Source of the DNA: Sphingomonas jeddahensis
Lineage (GTDB): Bacteria > Pseudomonadota > Alphaproteobacteria > Sphingomonadales > Sphingomonadaceae
NCBI RefSeq assembly: GCF_001981525.1
Contig: NZ_MPSB01000008.1
Location: 62,001-126,000 of the forward strand
Direction of reading: 5' to 3'
Length of the DNA: 64,000 nucleotides
The notes under the pieces were generated by a model that did not search any database, had not been told where the DNA came from, and saw only the letters and a list, made by a program, of their open reading frames with translations. Shown here piece by piece: positions 44,501-53,555 of this stretch; within the stretch, counting starts at the first letter, position 1, and each line of letters opens with the position of its first letter. The translations under genes were made by a program, and so were the position numbers.

Positions 44501-45790
44501 TTAATCGAGGATGTGCATCCACAAGGGCTCGCCCGCCAGACTCTGCGAACCACGTAGCCGCTCGAGCGCGGCGCCGATGTTCGACTCGGGCGCCTCATGC
44601 GTCACGATCACCACCAGCGCCGTGCCATCGGCAGACGCAGCGCGCTGGATCAGGCTCTCGATCGATACATTGGCGTCCCGCATTGCCGCCGCGATCTCGG
44701 CCAGCACGCCCACCCGGTCGGCAACGGCAAAGCGCAGATACGCCCGCCCGCGCCGGTCACCCGCCGGTGCCGCCGACGCTTCGGTCAGCGCAGCCACCGG
44801 CATCGCATAGGGCGGACCATATTCACCGCGCGCGATGTCGATCAGGTCGGCGACCACGGCGCTCGCAGTCGGCCCATCACCAGCGCCCGCACCCTGGAAC
44901 AGCAGCCGCCCGACAAAATTGCCGTCCGCCACCACCGCGTTGGTCGATCCGGTGACATGCGCCAAGGGGTGACCGTTCGACACCAGATGCGCGTGCACGC
45001 GCTGGAACAGCCCGCCCGCGCCCGCCTCCGCCATGCCGACCAGCCGTATGCGATAGCCAAGCGCCGCCGCCTCCGCGATGTCGGCTGCGGTGACGTGGCG
45101 GATGCCGCTGATCGCGGCATCACCGAACGCAGGCCGCGTCCCGAACGCGACGGAGGAGAGGATCGACAATTTGTGCGCGGCATCCACGCCATCGATGTCG
45201 AACGACGGATCTGCCTCGGCATAACCAAGCGCCTGCGCCTCGGCGAGCACGTCGGCGAAATCGCGCCCCTCCGCCTCCATCTTGCTCAGGATGAAATTGC
45301 AGGTACCGTTCAGGATTCCGTAGACGCGCTCGATCGCATTGGCCGCCGCGCCCTCGCGTAGTCCCTTGATCACCGGGATCCCGCCGGCCACCGCCGCTTC
45401 GAACTTGAGTGGCACCTTGGCCGCTTCCGCCGCTTCCGCCAACTCCAGCCCGTGATAGGCGAGCATCGCCTTGTTCGCGGTCACGAAGCCCTTGCCGCCC
45501 GCCAGTGTCGCCCGCGCCAGCGCCAGCGCGGGCCCGTCCGCACCGCCGACCAGTTCAACCACGACGTCCGCATCGCAACGTGCCAGCGCCGTGGTGTCGT
45601 CGACCCACTCGAACCCGCTGATGTCGACGCCGCGATCCTTGGTGCGGTCGCGCGCGGACACGGCGACGATCTCGATCGGCCGCCCCGCCCGGCGCGCGAT
45701 CAGGTCACGATTCGCTTCCAGCACGCGAATAACGCCGCCGCCCACCGTCCCGAGCCCCGCCAGTGCCACCCGCAATGCAGTCGTCATCAT
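44501..45790 (-). CDS. hom: Homoserine dehydrogenase
   Basis: 429 residues. Reduces aspartate semialdehyde to homoserine for threonine and methionine. NAD(P)-binding motif ALAGLGTVGGGV; catalytic region VTANKAMLAYHG, AAVAGGIPVIKGLREGAAAN and ILNGTCNFILSKM; substrate stretch EADPSFDIDGVDAAHK. A C-terminal ACT domain (YLRFAVADRVGVLAEIAAAM) gives feedback control by threonine. The start follows GAGGGGG. Probably monocistronic; about 48 bases separate its stop from the GntR start region. Confidence 0.96.
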   Translation of the reverse strand: MMTTALRVALAGLGTVGGGVIRVLEANRDLIARRAGRPIEIVAVSARDRTKDRGVDISGFEWVDDTTALARCDADVVVELVGGADGPALALARATLAGGKGFVTANKAMLAYHGLELAEAAEAAKVPLKFEAAVAGGIPVIKGLREGAAANAIERVYGILNGTCNFILSKMEAEGRDFADVLAEAQALGYAEADPSFDIDGVDAAHKLSILSSVAFGTRPAFGDAAISGIRHVTAADIAEAAALGYRIRLVGMAEAGAGGLFQRVHAHLVSNGHPLAHVTGSTNAVVADGNFVGRLLFQGAGAGDGPTASAVVADLIDIARGEYGPPYAMPVAALTEASAAPAGDRRGRAYLRFAVADRVGVLAEIAAAMRDANVSIESLIQRAASADGTALVVIVTHEAPESNIGAALERLRGSQSLAGEPLWMHILD

Positions 45791-45894
45791 AACCCCCTCG
45801 TCGAACCTTGCGACCTAGGGGCTCGCAGCGAGCGTGTCGACCGCGCAACTTGTGCGAAAACAATGCACGGAACGGACTAATCGACATCGTCTCA

Positions 45895-46012
45895 CCCTTT
45901 TGGGGGATGCGCCGCCATCCAGGTTGAGCGACAACATAGCTGCGACCCAAGCTCGTGAAGTTCACGGGCACCTGCCCGGCGCTCCCCCCAGAGCGCCGGG
46001 CACTTCTTTTTG
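45895..46012 (+). ncRNA. Candidate small RNA with strong terminator
   Basis: In the 223-base gap between hom and the PspC gene (both minus), the plus strand folds into three hairpins: GGATG/CATCC at 45905-45920, GCTCGTGA/TCACGGGC with loop AGT at 45951-45969, and an 11-bp perfect terminator stem GCCCGGCGCTC/GAGCGCCGGGC at 45974-46001 followed by ACTTCTTTTT. The T-tract exists only on the plus strand, and no plus-strand gene lies upstream. The 5' end is a guess; no confident promoter was seen. Family not recognised. Confidence 0.45.
45974..46011 (+). terminator. Rho-independent terminator of the candidate small RNA
   Basis: Eleven perfect G-C-rich pairs with a six-base loop, then CTTCTTTTT. 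On the opposite strand the stem is not followed by T residues, so it does not serve the PspC gene. Confidence 0.75.
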
Positions 46013-46013
46013 G

Positions 46014-46307
46014 TCACGCCGCCTTGGCGAACACCAGCTCCTCGGGCTCATTGCCCGCCATCGGCAAGCGCGCTGTCGATCGCTGCACAGCGGCCGCACG
46101 ACGACTGGGAAAGGCTATTCGCGACACCAGCACGACCAATCCAAGCGCCAGATAGGTCACGATCACTCCGATCGGCTGAATCACGAACGTCGCGCCCAGT
46201 GCCAGGCGCAGCCACAAGGGGTTGAAGCCGAAATCCTCGCCCAGCGCATTGCAGATGCCCAGCAGATTGTCCTTGGGGGCGGCGAGCGGCGTGCTGTTGG
46301 TCGTCAT
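46014..46307 (-). CDS. PspC-domain membrane protein
   Basis: 97 residues. PspC fold: NLLGICNALGEDFGFNPLWLRLALGATFVIQPIGVIVTYLALGLVVL (shown as family match), with one or two membrane helices, then a basic tail. PspC proteins sense or respond to envelope stress; without pspA/pspB neighbours its partner is unknown. Its 3' end abuts the candidate small RNA terminator. Confidence 0.82.
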   Translation of the reverse strand: MTTNSTPLAAPKDNLLGICNALGEDFGFNPLWLRLALGATFVIQPIGVIVTYLALGLVVLVSRIAFPSRRAAAVQRSTARLPMAGNEPEELVFAKAA

Positions 46308-46525
46308 GATCTATCGGCTCCGGTCGGGAACGGCGCATCGCCGTTCGATTGCCCAAGCCAGTGCAGCAACCATGCCAGATAGGATTGCGCTGGAGAAACA
46401 ACCTCTTACCCGCAAGCTCAACGACAGCCCGTGCGCCATGGTGGCAAATCGCGCCAGATAGTGGCGCCGCACACACCAATGTTGCTGCTTGGCCGATCGC
46501 GCAACCGCCGTGTAACAGCGACGCC

Positions 46526-48487
46526 ATGAGCGCGCCCTCCAAGCCGATCGCCGAACTCACGCTGCGCAGCATCCTGCTCGGCGGGTTGATCACCCTCTTG
46601 TTCACCGCCGCCAACGTGTACCTCGGCCTGAAGGTCGGGCTGACTTTCGCAACATCGATCCCGGCGGCGGTGATCTCCATGGCGATCCTGCGCCACTTCA
46701 GCGGCTCCTCGATTCTCGAAAACAACATCGTCCAGACGATCGCGAGCGCGGCCGGCACGCTGGCGGCGATCATCTTCGTGCTCCCCGGGCTCGTCATCAT
46801 CGGCTGGTGGCAGGGCTTCCCGTTCCATCTCACCGCCGGCATCACCGCATTGGGCGGCGTGCTCGGTGTCATGTTCTCCGTCCCGCTGCGCCGCGCACTC
46901 GTGGTCGAAAGCGACCTGCCCTATCCCGAAGGGCGCGCCGCGGCCGAGGTGCTGGAGGTCGGCGCTGGATCGCGCGAGGGCGCGGCGGAAAGCGCCGCCG
47001 GGCTGCGCCTGCTCGTCAGCAGCGGCATCGCCTCGGCCGGCTTCGCGATCCTCACGCAGATGCGCCTCGCCGTCGCCGAGGCCGGCACCTGGTTCCGCGT
47101 CGGCAGCGGCGCGACCGGCATTGCCGGCGGGCTGTCCTTCGCGCTGTTCGGCGTCGGCCATCTTGTCGGCCTGTCGGTCGGCCTCGCCCAGCTCGTTGGT
47201 CTCATCACCGCCTGGTTCATCCTCCTGCCGCTGCTCACCGCCGCGCGGCCGATGCCGGGTGAGGTCGAGGCCTGGGCCGGCACCGTCTTCAGCCAGGACG
47301 TGCGCTTCTTCGGCGCGGGCGTTATCGGCGTCGCGGCGGTGTGGACGCTGGTGCGGATCGCGCGCCCGGTGATCGGCGGGATCGCCTCCGCGCTTGCCGC
47401 GAGCCGCGCGCGCCACGCCGGCGAAGTGCTGGCGCTTGAGGAGCAGGACCTGCCGATCGGCGTCGTCGCGGGCGTGTCGCTCGCGCTACTGCTGCCGATC
47501 GCGTGGCTGTTGTGGAGCGTGGCCAGCACCGGCCCGATCGCCGGCTCGGCCGCCGTGCTGGTCGCTGGCGCACTGGTCTTCGTGGTCGTGATCGGGCTGA
47601 TGATCGCCACCGTCACCGGCTATATGGCGGGCCTGATCGGCGCGTCCAACTCGCCCGTCTCGGGCATCGGCATCCTGTCGATTCTCGCCGCGTCTTTGCT
47701 GCTCGTCGGGCTGTTCGGGCGCGACCTGCCGCCGGACACCACCGCCGCGCTGGTTGCCTATGCGCTGATCGTCACCGGCCTCGTTTTCGGCATCGCGACC
47801 ATCGCCAACGACAATCTGCAGGATCTGAAGACCGGCCAACTCGTCGGCGCCACCCCATGGAAACAGCAGGTGGCCTTGGTGATCGGCGTCATCTTCGGCT
47901 CGATCGTGGTGCCGCCCGTGCTCGATCTGCTCAACACCGCCTTTGGCTTCGCGGGCGCACCGGGCGCCGGGCCGAACGCGCTCGCCGCACCACAGGCGGG
48001 GCTGATCTCCTCGCTCGCCAAGGGCGTGCTCGGCGGCGATCTGAACTGGTCGATGCTGCGCTGGGGCGCGCTCGCCGGCCTGGGCTTCGTCGCGCTGGAC
48101 GAGGCGCTCGGTAAGGCGGGGCGGATGCGCCTGCCGCCGCTCGCCGTCGGCATCGCCATCTATCTGCCGATGGCAGTCATCCTGCCGGTGGTGCTCGGCG
48201 CGCTGATCGGCGCGGCTTATGATCGCTGGGCCGATCGCACCGCCGATCCCGAACGCGCCCGCCGCATGGGCACGCTCACCGCCACCGGCATGATCGTCGG
48301 CGAAAGCCTGTGGGGCGTCGGCTTCGCGGGCATCGTCGCCGCCACCGGCAGCGATGCGCCGCTCGCCATCGTCGGCGAAGGCTTCGCACCCGTCGCCCTG
48401 ATCGGCGGCACCGCGCTGTTCGCGGGCCTGATCGGCTGGCTCTACCGCGGCACCCGCCGCGCCGTCACATCAATGCCAGCAGCTTAG
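46526..48487 (+). CDS. OPT family oligopeptide transporter
   Basis: 653 residues with about 14-16 hydrophobic helices. The N-terminus matches OPT: LTLRSILLGGLITLLFTAANVYLGLKVGLTFATSIPAAVISMA (family match), and ESDLPYPEGRAAAEVL is the hallmark loop; the second half has NSPVSGIGILSILAASLLL and NDNLQDLKTGQLVGATPWKQQ. Imports peptides or metal chelates with protons. ATG 46526 is preferred; the open frame further upstream is unconserved. Its end overlaps the convergent GH130 gene by 23 bases. Confidence 0.93.
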   Translation: MSAPSKPIAELTLRSILLGGLITLLFTAANVYLGLKVGLTFATSIPAAVISMAILRHFSGSSILENNIVQTIASAAGTLAAIIFVLPGLVIIGWWQGFPFHLTAGITALGGVLGVMFSVPLRRALVVESDLPYPEGRAAAEVLEVGAGSREGAAESAAGLRLLVSSGIASAGFAILTQMRLAVAEAGTWFRVGSGATGIAGGLSFALFGVGHLVGLSVGLAQLVGLITAWFILLPLLTAARPMPGEVEAWAGTVFSQDVRFFGAGVIGVAAVWTLVRIARPVIGGIASALAASRARHAGEVLALEEQDLPIGVVAGVSLALLLPIAWLLWSVASTGPIAGSAAVLVAGALVFVVVIGLMIATVTGYMAGLIGASNSPVSGIGILSILAASLLLVGLFGRDLPPDTTAALVAYALIVTGLVFGIATIANDNLQDLKTGQLVGATPWKQQVALVIGVIFGSIVVPPVLDLLNTAFGFAGAPGAGPNALAAPQAGLISSLAKGVLGGDLNWSMLRWGALAGLGFVALDEALGKAGRMRLPPLAVGIAIYLPMAVILPVVLGALIGAAYDRWADRTADPERARRMGTLTATGMIVGESLWGVGFAGIVAATGSDAPLAIVGEGFAPVALIGGTALFAGLIGWLYRGTRRAVTSMPAA

Positions 48488-49745
48488 AAATTTCGACGAA
48501 CGCAAAGCCGACCGAGCTGTCCGCGATGCCATAAGGCATGAACAATTTGTCGCCGTGCCGCATCGCCCCGCAGGTATAAACAACGTTCGGCACATAGCCT
48601 TCACGATCCTGATCGGCCGCGGCAAGGATCGGCTCGCGCGTCCGGCCGAGCACCTTGGAAGGATCGTTCTTGTCGAGCAGCGCCGCGCCGATCGAATATT
48701 TCCGCATCGCTCCGACGCCATGCGTCAGCAGCAGCCAGCCCTCGTCCACCTCGATCGGCGGGCCGCAATTGCCGATCTGCACCAGTTCCCAGGGGAAGGC
48801 GGGCGTCAGGATCAGCTCGCCATCATCCCAATGGTCGAGCCGGTCCGAACGCAGCAGATACAGGTTCTCGCCGTCCTGCCGCCCGATTGATAGATATTCG
48901 CCGTTCACCGGGCGCGGGAACAAGGCAATGCCCTTGTTGCGCGCGGCCGAGCCGGTCATCGGCACCAGATCGAACGCCCGGAAATCGCGCGTGCGCATCA
49001 ACTCGGACTGGATCCTGGAGCCGTTATAGGCGGTATAGGTGCCCAGCCACTCGGTCGACCCGTCGTCATGGGTGAAGTGGACGAGGCGCAGATCCTCCAG
49101 CCCCTTGGCCTGCGCCTCGGTGATCGGGAAGATTACGGTGCCCGACAGCGTTGAATCGCGGTTGCGATGCACCGTCACCGGCCCGGTCGGCATTTCGGGG
49201 CCGTCGATGCCATGCGCGTCGGCAGCGGTGGCGAACGGCGGCTCCGGCGCCAGCTTCAGCTGGTTGTCGGCGGTGATGATGCCTTCACGGAAAGCGACCG
49301 AGGAAATGTGTCCCTCGCCAACCGCGCGGCAGCTCAGCACGATGCGCTGCGACCCCGGCGGCATGCCGGACTGGTCGAAATGCGGCACCGCGCTGGGATT
49401 GGTCAGCGCCGCCGCGGCATAGCTATATTCGTGGCAGAAGTAGGCGCCGATCAACTGACGCTTTTCCTCGTCGATATCGCCGTTCAGCCCGTGGATCTCG
49501 GCAATCTCTTGGTAGCGGGTCATGAACACGCGCCGCGTCTGCCAGTGGCGCGCCTCGAAATCCTTGAGCACCACGGCAAGCTGCTCGCCCGCCTCCTCGG
49601 CCGACATCGCGAGCACCGCGTCGATCATGCGCTGCGATCGGCTTTGCCCCTGCCCGTTGATCGCAGCGCTCGAGATATGGAACGGCCGCACGACAACGCG
49701 CGACGGATCGGCGGTCAGCCGCAGCCGGTGATTGAACAGGTCCAA
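48465..49745 (-). CDS. GH130 family glycoside phosphorylase/hydrolase (mannoside-active)
   Basis: 426 residues with a five-bladed propeller as in GH130: EDLRLVHFTHDDGSTEWLGTYTAYNG, RNKGIALFPRPVNGEYLSIGRQDGEN and IGNCGPPIEVDEGWLLLTHGVG are characteristic blocks, with the catalytic Asp region in EDLRLV. GH130 enzymes phosphorolyse beta-1,2- or beta-1,4-mannosides, releasing mannose-1-phosphate. It follows the GT4 gene by 48 bases on the same strand. Linkage specificity cannot be told. Confidence 0.88.
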   Translation of the reverse strand: MDLFNHRLRLTADPSRVVVRPFHISSAAINGQGQSRSQRMIDAVLAMSAEEAGEQLAVVLKDFEARHWQTRRVFMTRYQEIAEIHGLNGDIDEEKRQLIGAYFCHEYSYAAAALTNPSAVPHFDQSGMPPGSQRIVLSCRAVGEGHISSVAFREGIITADNQLKLAPEPPFATAADAHGIDGPEMPTGPVTVHRNRDSTLSGTVIFPITEAQAKGLEDLRLVHFTHDDGSTEWLGTYTAYNGSRIQSELMRTRDFRAFDLVPMTGSAARNKGIALFPRPVNGEYLSIGRQDGENLYLLRSDRLDHWDDGELILTPAFPWELVQIGNCGPPIEVDEGWLLLTHGVGAMRKYSIGAALLDKNDPSKVLGRTREPILAAADQDREGYVPNVVYTCGAMRHGDKLFMPYGIADSSVGFAFVEISKLLALM

Positions 49746-49793
49746 GGAGAAGGCCTCGCGTTGCGGTCCGTTTTATCGACGCGCCAGAGCGGG

Positions 49794-52061
49794 TTATGCG
49801 ACAGCGCGCCCCGTTCCTGCCACGCCTTGTGCAGACTTTGAAAGCCCCGAAATCGCGCAGCTCGACAATTGCAGCGCCAGGATCGATTCGGCGCCCTGGT
49901 TGCGATTGAGCCCGGTCGGCATCAGCCCGTCAAAACAGCCGCCATCCTGAACCGTGGCAAGCGGCAGATCGAGATCGTTCAGGCCGAGGTACCAGCCATA
50001 GGCCCGCTCCGCCTCGGCACGCCACTTCTCGTCGCCGGTCGCCGCATAAGCGGCAACGCACGCTTCAACCGTGGCTTGCGCCTCCAGCGGCTGCTGATCG
50101 AACGGCAGCGGCGGCGCGTAAGGGCGCCCAAAGCTTTCCGAGCCCACCGCGCGGAAACGCCCCTCGGGGCTCTTCTGCTGCTCGATGATCCATTCAAGCG
50201 TCTCGAGCCCGGTCTCCACCACATCGCGGCGAGCCAGCGCCTGCCCGGCGCGGATCAGAGCCTCGGGCAGGCGGGCGTTGTCATAGGCCAGCACTACCTC
50301 GAACCACACCCAATCGGGCCGGCGCGCGGTGTCTAGCAACGCTTTGTGTTCGTCTGGGAAACGGGTGAGGATCGAATGCGCCAGCTGATGCCCCGGCGAT
50401 GCTTCCAGCATCGCCGCAGCGCCTAGCATCGCGAAGCTCTGCGCACGTGGACTGCCCAGCTCAAAGGCCAGGCTTGCCGTCATGTCGAACATCATCGTCG
50501 CCCAGTCGCGATGCTTGCGGCTGCGCGCGTCGCGGGCGGTGACGCCCAGCGACCATAGCGCGCGACCGTTCGAATCCTCCGACCCCGTCTCCTCGCACCA
50601 GGTGCGATCGAAGTTCATGAAGTTGCGGAAGCGGCGCTTGTCCGGGTTCCAGGCATATTGCACGAACGAGGCATAGACCGTGGTCCATTTGTCGCGTGTT
50701 GCGTCGTCCAGATCCTCCATCGCGCTCATCAGGATCAGCGCGCGGGCATTGTCGTCGATGCAATAGCCATGGCGGCGATCCGGCACCGAATAGATCGAAT
50801 GCTGGAGCATGCCGGTGGAATCGCTCATCCGCTCGACCGCGGAAAGGTCGGGCTTCAGCGGCTTGACCGGCGCGGAGGACGCGATCCGTTGCGGGCGGGC
50901 ATCAACGATCGCATTGATTTCGTTCATCGCTCGCTCCGCTACCCGTGACCAGGTCATCGTCCGTCCACGCTCATAGGCCCGCTGCGACAGGCGGGTGCGA
51001 TTGCGCTCGCTGCCCAGCAGATCGTTGATCTCACGCGCAAAGGCCGCGACGTCACGGAAATCGACCAGCACGCCATGGCCATCCGCCAGAATCTCGGTGG
51101 CATGCACATAAGGCGTTGAGATCACCGCCTTGCCGACGCCCACCGCATAGGACAGCGTCCCGCTCGTGATCTGCGCGGGGTTCAGATACGGCGTGACGTA
51201 GAGATCAGCCGCCTGCAGATAGTCGATCAACTCGTCCTGCTCGACGAAGGCGTCGACAAAGAGGACGTTCTTCTCGATCCCCTTTTCGCGCACCAGCGCA
51301 TTCAGGCTGTCGCGATACTTCTCGCCTTCATGCGCCACCAGGTTGGGGTGAGTCGCGCCCAGCACGACGTACATCGCTTCGGGATGCTGTTCGACCACGC
51401 TCGGCATCGCTTCGATGACGGTCTCGATCCCCTTGCCCGGCGCCAACAGGCCGAACGTCAGGATCACCTCGCGCCCGTCCCAGCCGAAGCGCGGCTTGAA
51501 CGCTGCCGGATCGGCAAACTCGCGGTCCGGGACGCCGTGCGGAATGGTGACGATCGAGCGCGGGTTGGCGCCATGGACACGCGTCAGGATCTCGCGCCCG
51601 CGCTCGGCCATCACGATGATCTTGGCGGCGCGGCGCAACAGGCCTTCCATGACCGACCGCTCGTCCGCGCTCGGCTTTTCCAGCACGGTATGAAGCGTCA
51701 CGATCAGCGGCAGCGTGGTGCGATCGAGCAGCGCCAGGATATGCTCGCCCGCCGCGCCGCCATAGATGCCATATTCGTGCTGCACCCAGATCGCCTGCGC
51801 GCCCGATGCCTCGATCGTGCGCGCGGTTTCCAGATAGGCCGAACGGTCGTTCTGCGGGATCGTGCCGGTCACCTCCGGCGGATAATCGTAGCGGCCGGGG
51901 TGATCGTCCATCGCATAGACGTCAACCGCCAGGTCCGGAAAGCGACTGATCAAGGCGTTGTACGTATCGGTCGTGAACGTGGCCAACCCACATTTGCGCG
52001 GCAGGAAATTGCCGATCAGCGCAATGCGCTTGATGCTGTCCGATGCGACCGCCTGGTTCAT
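49794..52061 (-). CDS. GT4 glycosyltransferase with C-terminal glycosidase-like helical domain
   Basis: 755 residues in two parts. Residues 1-390 are a GT-B retaining glycosyltransferase of family 4 (GNFLPRKCGLATFTTDTYNAL, then ILTFGLLAPGKGIETVIEAM and NPAQITSGTLSYAVGVGKAVISTPYVHATE). Residues 420-740 form an alpha-toroid-like region (HGYCIDDNARALILMSAMEDL, ... NGRALWSLGVTARD) resembling (alpha/alpha)6 glycosidases. Paired with GH130 in an operon. Sugar donor is likely GDP-mannose by context, an inference. Confidence 0.85.
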   Translation of the reverse strand: MNQAVASDSIKRIALIGNFLPRKCGLATFTTDTYNALISRFPDLAVDVYAMDDHPGRYDYPPEVTGTIPQNDRSAYLETARTIEASGAQAIWVQHEYGIYGGAAGEHILALLDRTTLPLIVTLHTVLEKPSADERSVMEGLLRRAAKIIVMAERGREILTRVHGANPRSIVTIPHGVPDREFADPAAFKPRFGWDGREVILTFGLLAPGKGIETVIEAMPSVVEQHPEAMYVVLGATHPNLVAHEGEKYRDSLNALVREKGIEKNVLFVDAFVEQDELIDYLQAADLYVTPYLNPAQITSGTLSYAVGVGKAVISTPYVHATEILADGHGVLVDFRDVAAFAREINDLLGSERNRTRLSQRAYERGRTMTWSRVAERAMNEINAIVDARPQRIASSAPVKPLKPDLSAVERMSDSTGMLQHSIYSVPDRRHGYCIDDNARALILMSAMEDLDDATRDKWTTVYASFVQYAWNPDKRRFRNFMNFDRTWCEETGSEDSNGRALWSLGVTARDARSRKHRDWATMMFDMTASLAFELGSPRAQSFAMLGAAAMLEASPGHQLAHSILTRFPDEHKALLDTARRPDWVWFEVVLAYDNARLPEALIRAGQALARRDVVETGLETLEWIIEQQKSPEGRFRAVGSESFGRPYAPPLPFDQQPLEAQATVEACVAAYAATGDEKWRAEAERAYGWYLGLNDLDLPLATVQDGGCFDGLMPTGLNRNQGAESILALQLSSCAISGLSKSAQGVAGTGRAVA

Positions 52062-52120
52062 CCTCTGATGCCTTCGCTGATGATAAAGATCGCCTTGTTC
52101 ACAGGGCGTTCAGCCCACAT

Positions 52121-52145
52121 AACGGGCAGAAAGCGGCTTGGTTGC
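52121..52145 (-). promoter_or_regulatory. EcfG-like promoter for the GT4-GH130 operon
   Basis: GCAAC-N16-CGTT on the minus strand, one mismatch from GGAAC-N16/17-CGTT, 60 bases before the GT4 start (which has AGAGG as ribosome site). Confidence 0.35.
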
Positions 52146-52188
52146 GTGATCTGCTGCAATGCAATGCGAAAGCCGCGTTTGATCGAGA

Positions 52189-52632
52189 TCAACCGCGTCC
52201 GCGGTACGATGGAACGCCCTGGTCGGGCACCCACAGGTCCGCCGGTGGCGCGCCAGTTTGCCAGAATACGTCGATCGGAATGCCGCCGCGCGGATACCAA
52301 TAGCCGCCGATGCGCAGCCATAGCGGCTTCATCTCCGCCACCAGCCGCTCGCCGATGCCGACGGTGCAATCCTCATGGAACGCCGCATGATTGCGGAAGC
52401 TGCCCAGGAACAGCTTCAGCGACTTGGATTCGACGATCGTCTCGCCCGGCACATAGTCGATCACGATATGCGCGAAATCCGGCTGGCCGGTCACCGGGCA
52501 AAGCGACGTGAACTCCGGCGACACGAACCGCACTAGGTAATTGCGGCCGATCCGCGGATTGGGAACATAGTCGAGCACCGCTTCTTCCGGCGTGGTGGGA
52601 AGCGGGCTGGTCTTGCCGAGATGAAGTGTCAT
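52189..52632 (-). CDS. queF: NADPH-dependent 7-cyano-7-deazaguanine reductase QueF
   Basis: Reduces preQ0 to preQ1 in queuosine synthesis. 147 residues, the short unimodular type. The catalytic cysteine is in [21 protein letters not shown] and the QueF motif [22 protein letters not shown] binds NADPH; the conserved ending [11 protein letters not shown] is present. Start ATG 52632, divergent from the sulfurtransferase operon. The transporter yhhQ at the left edge of the window serves the same pathway. Confidence 0.95.
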   Translation of the reverse strand: MTLHLGKTSPLPTTPEEAVLDYVPNPRIGRNYLVRFVSPEFTSLCPVTGQPDFAHIVIDYVPGETIVESKSLKLFLGSFRNHAAFHEDCTVGIGERLVAEMKPLWLRIGGYWYPRGGIPIDVFWQTGAPPADLWVPDQGVPSYRGRG

Positions 52633-52718
52633 GCCCGCCAGATAGGGGCGCGGGTGCGATCATGCCAGTTCGCGCGCGCCGCTTCGACAAACCGCTGCCG
52701 GCGGCTAAGACAAGGGCC

Positions 52719-53555
52719 ATGGAAACGCTTGCCTCGACCGAATGGCTCGCCGACGAACTCGGTGCACGTGATCTCAGGATCGCCGACTGCAGCTGGTTCC
52801 TGCCTGGCGAACCCCGCAACGCGCGCGCGGAATATGACACGGCGCACATCCCCGGTGCCGTCTTCCTCGACCTCGCCGAGATCGCCGCCACCGACACCGA
52901 TCTGCCGATGATGCTCCCCGGCCCGGAGAAATTCGCCAGCCGCATGGGCAAGCTCGGTCTCGGCGACGGCACGCGCATCGTCCTGTACGACGATTCGCCC
53001 CACCACACCGCCGCGCGCGGCTGGGCGATGCTGCGCAGCTTCGGCATCAGCGACGTGGCGATCCTTGACGGCGGCCTGGAGAAATGGCGCGCCGAGGGCC
53101 GCCCGCTCTCCGCCTACACGGAAACGCCCAAGCCCCGCCACATCACCCCCCGCACCCACGGCGCCGGCATCCGCAATCTCGCGCAGATGCAGGCGGCGGT
53201 CGCCAGCGGCAGCGAGCAGATCGTCGACGCCCGCTCCCCCAGCCGCTTCGCCGGCGCCGAGCCCGAGCCGCGCCCCGGCGTCACGCCCGGCCACATCCCC
53301 GGCTCGACCAACCTTTACTACGCCCGCTTCTTCAACGCCGACGGCACATGGAAGCGCGCCGACGCCCTGCGCGCGCTGTTCGACGAAGCCGGCATCGACC
53401 TCGACCGCCCGACGGTCGCCACTTGCGGCTCGGGCGTCACCGCCGCGGTGATCGCCTTCGCCGCGCAGCTGCTCGGCCGCGAGGTGCCGATCTACGATGG
53501 CAGCTGGGCCGAATGGGGCGCCCACCCCGCTACTGCCAAGGAAACCGGCGCATGA
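52719..53555 (+). CDS. 3-Mercaptopyruvate-type sulfurtransferase (two rhodanese domains)
   Basis: 278 residues. Inactive N-terminal rhodanese domain (YDTAHIPGAVFLDLAEIA) and active C-terminal one with the persulfide loop CGSGVTA near residue 230, the form typical of 3-mercaptopyruvate sulfurtransferase (thiosulfate enzymes have CRKGVTA). RSPSRFAGAEPEPRPGVTPGHIPGS is the usual linker. ATG 52719 follows AAGGG. First gene of a tightly overlapping three-gene operon with metC and mscS. Confidence 0.92.
   Translation: METLASTEWLADELGARDLRIADCSWFLPGEPRNARAEYDTAHIPGAVFLDLAEIAATDTDLPMMLPGPEKFASRMGKLGLGDGTRIVLYDDSPHHTAARGWAMLRSFGISDVAILDGGLEKWRAEGRPLSAYTETPKPRHITPRTHGAGIRNLAQMQAAVASGSEQIVDARSPSRFAGAEPEPRPGVTPGHIPGSTNLYYARFFNADGTWKRADALRALFDEAGIDLDRPTVATCGSGVTAAVIAFAAQLLGREVPIYDGSWAEWGAHPATAKETGA

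Noticed and set aside
45834-46382. Open frame of 182 codons on the plus strand across the hom-PspC gap
   Set aside because: It runs through a perfect terminator hairpin and antisense to the PspC gene, with Arg/Gln-rich shadow composition; not a plausible protein.
46308-46525. EcfG-like promoter (GGAAC ... CGTT) before the OPT gene
   Set aside because: Spacing between the two boxes is only 10 bases.
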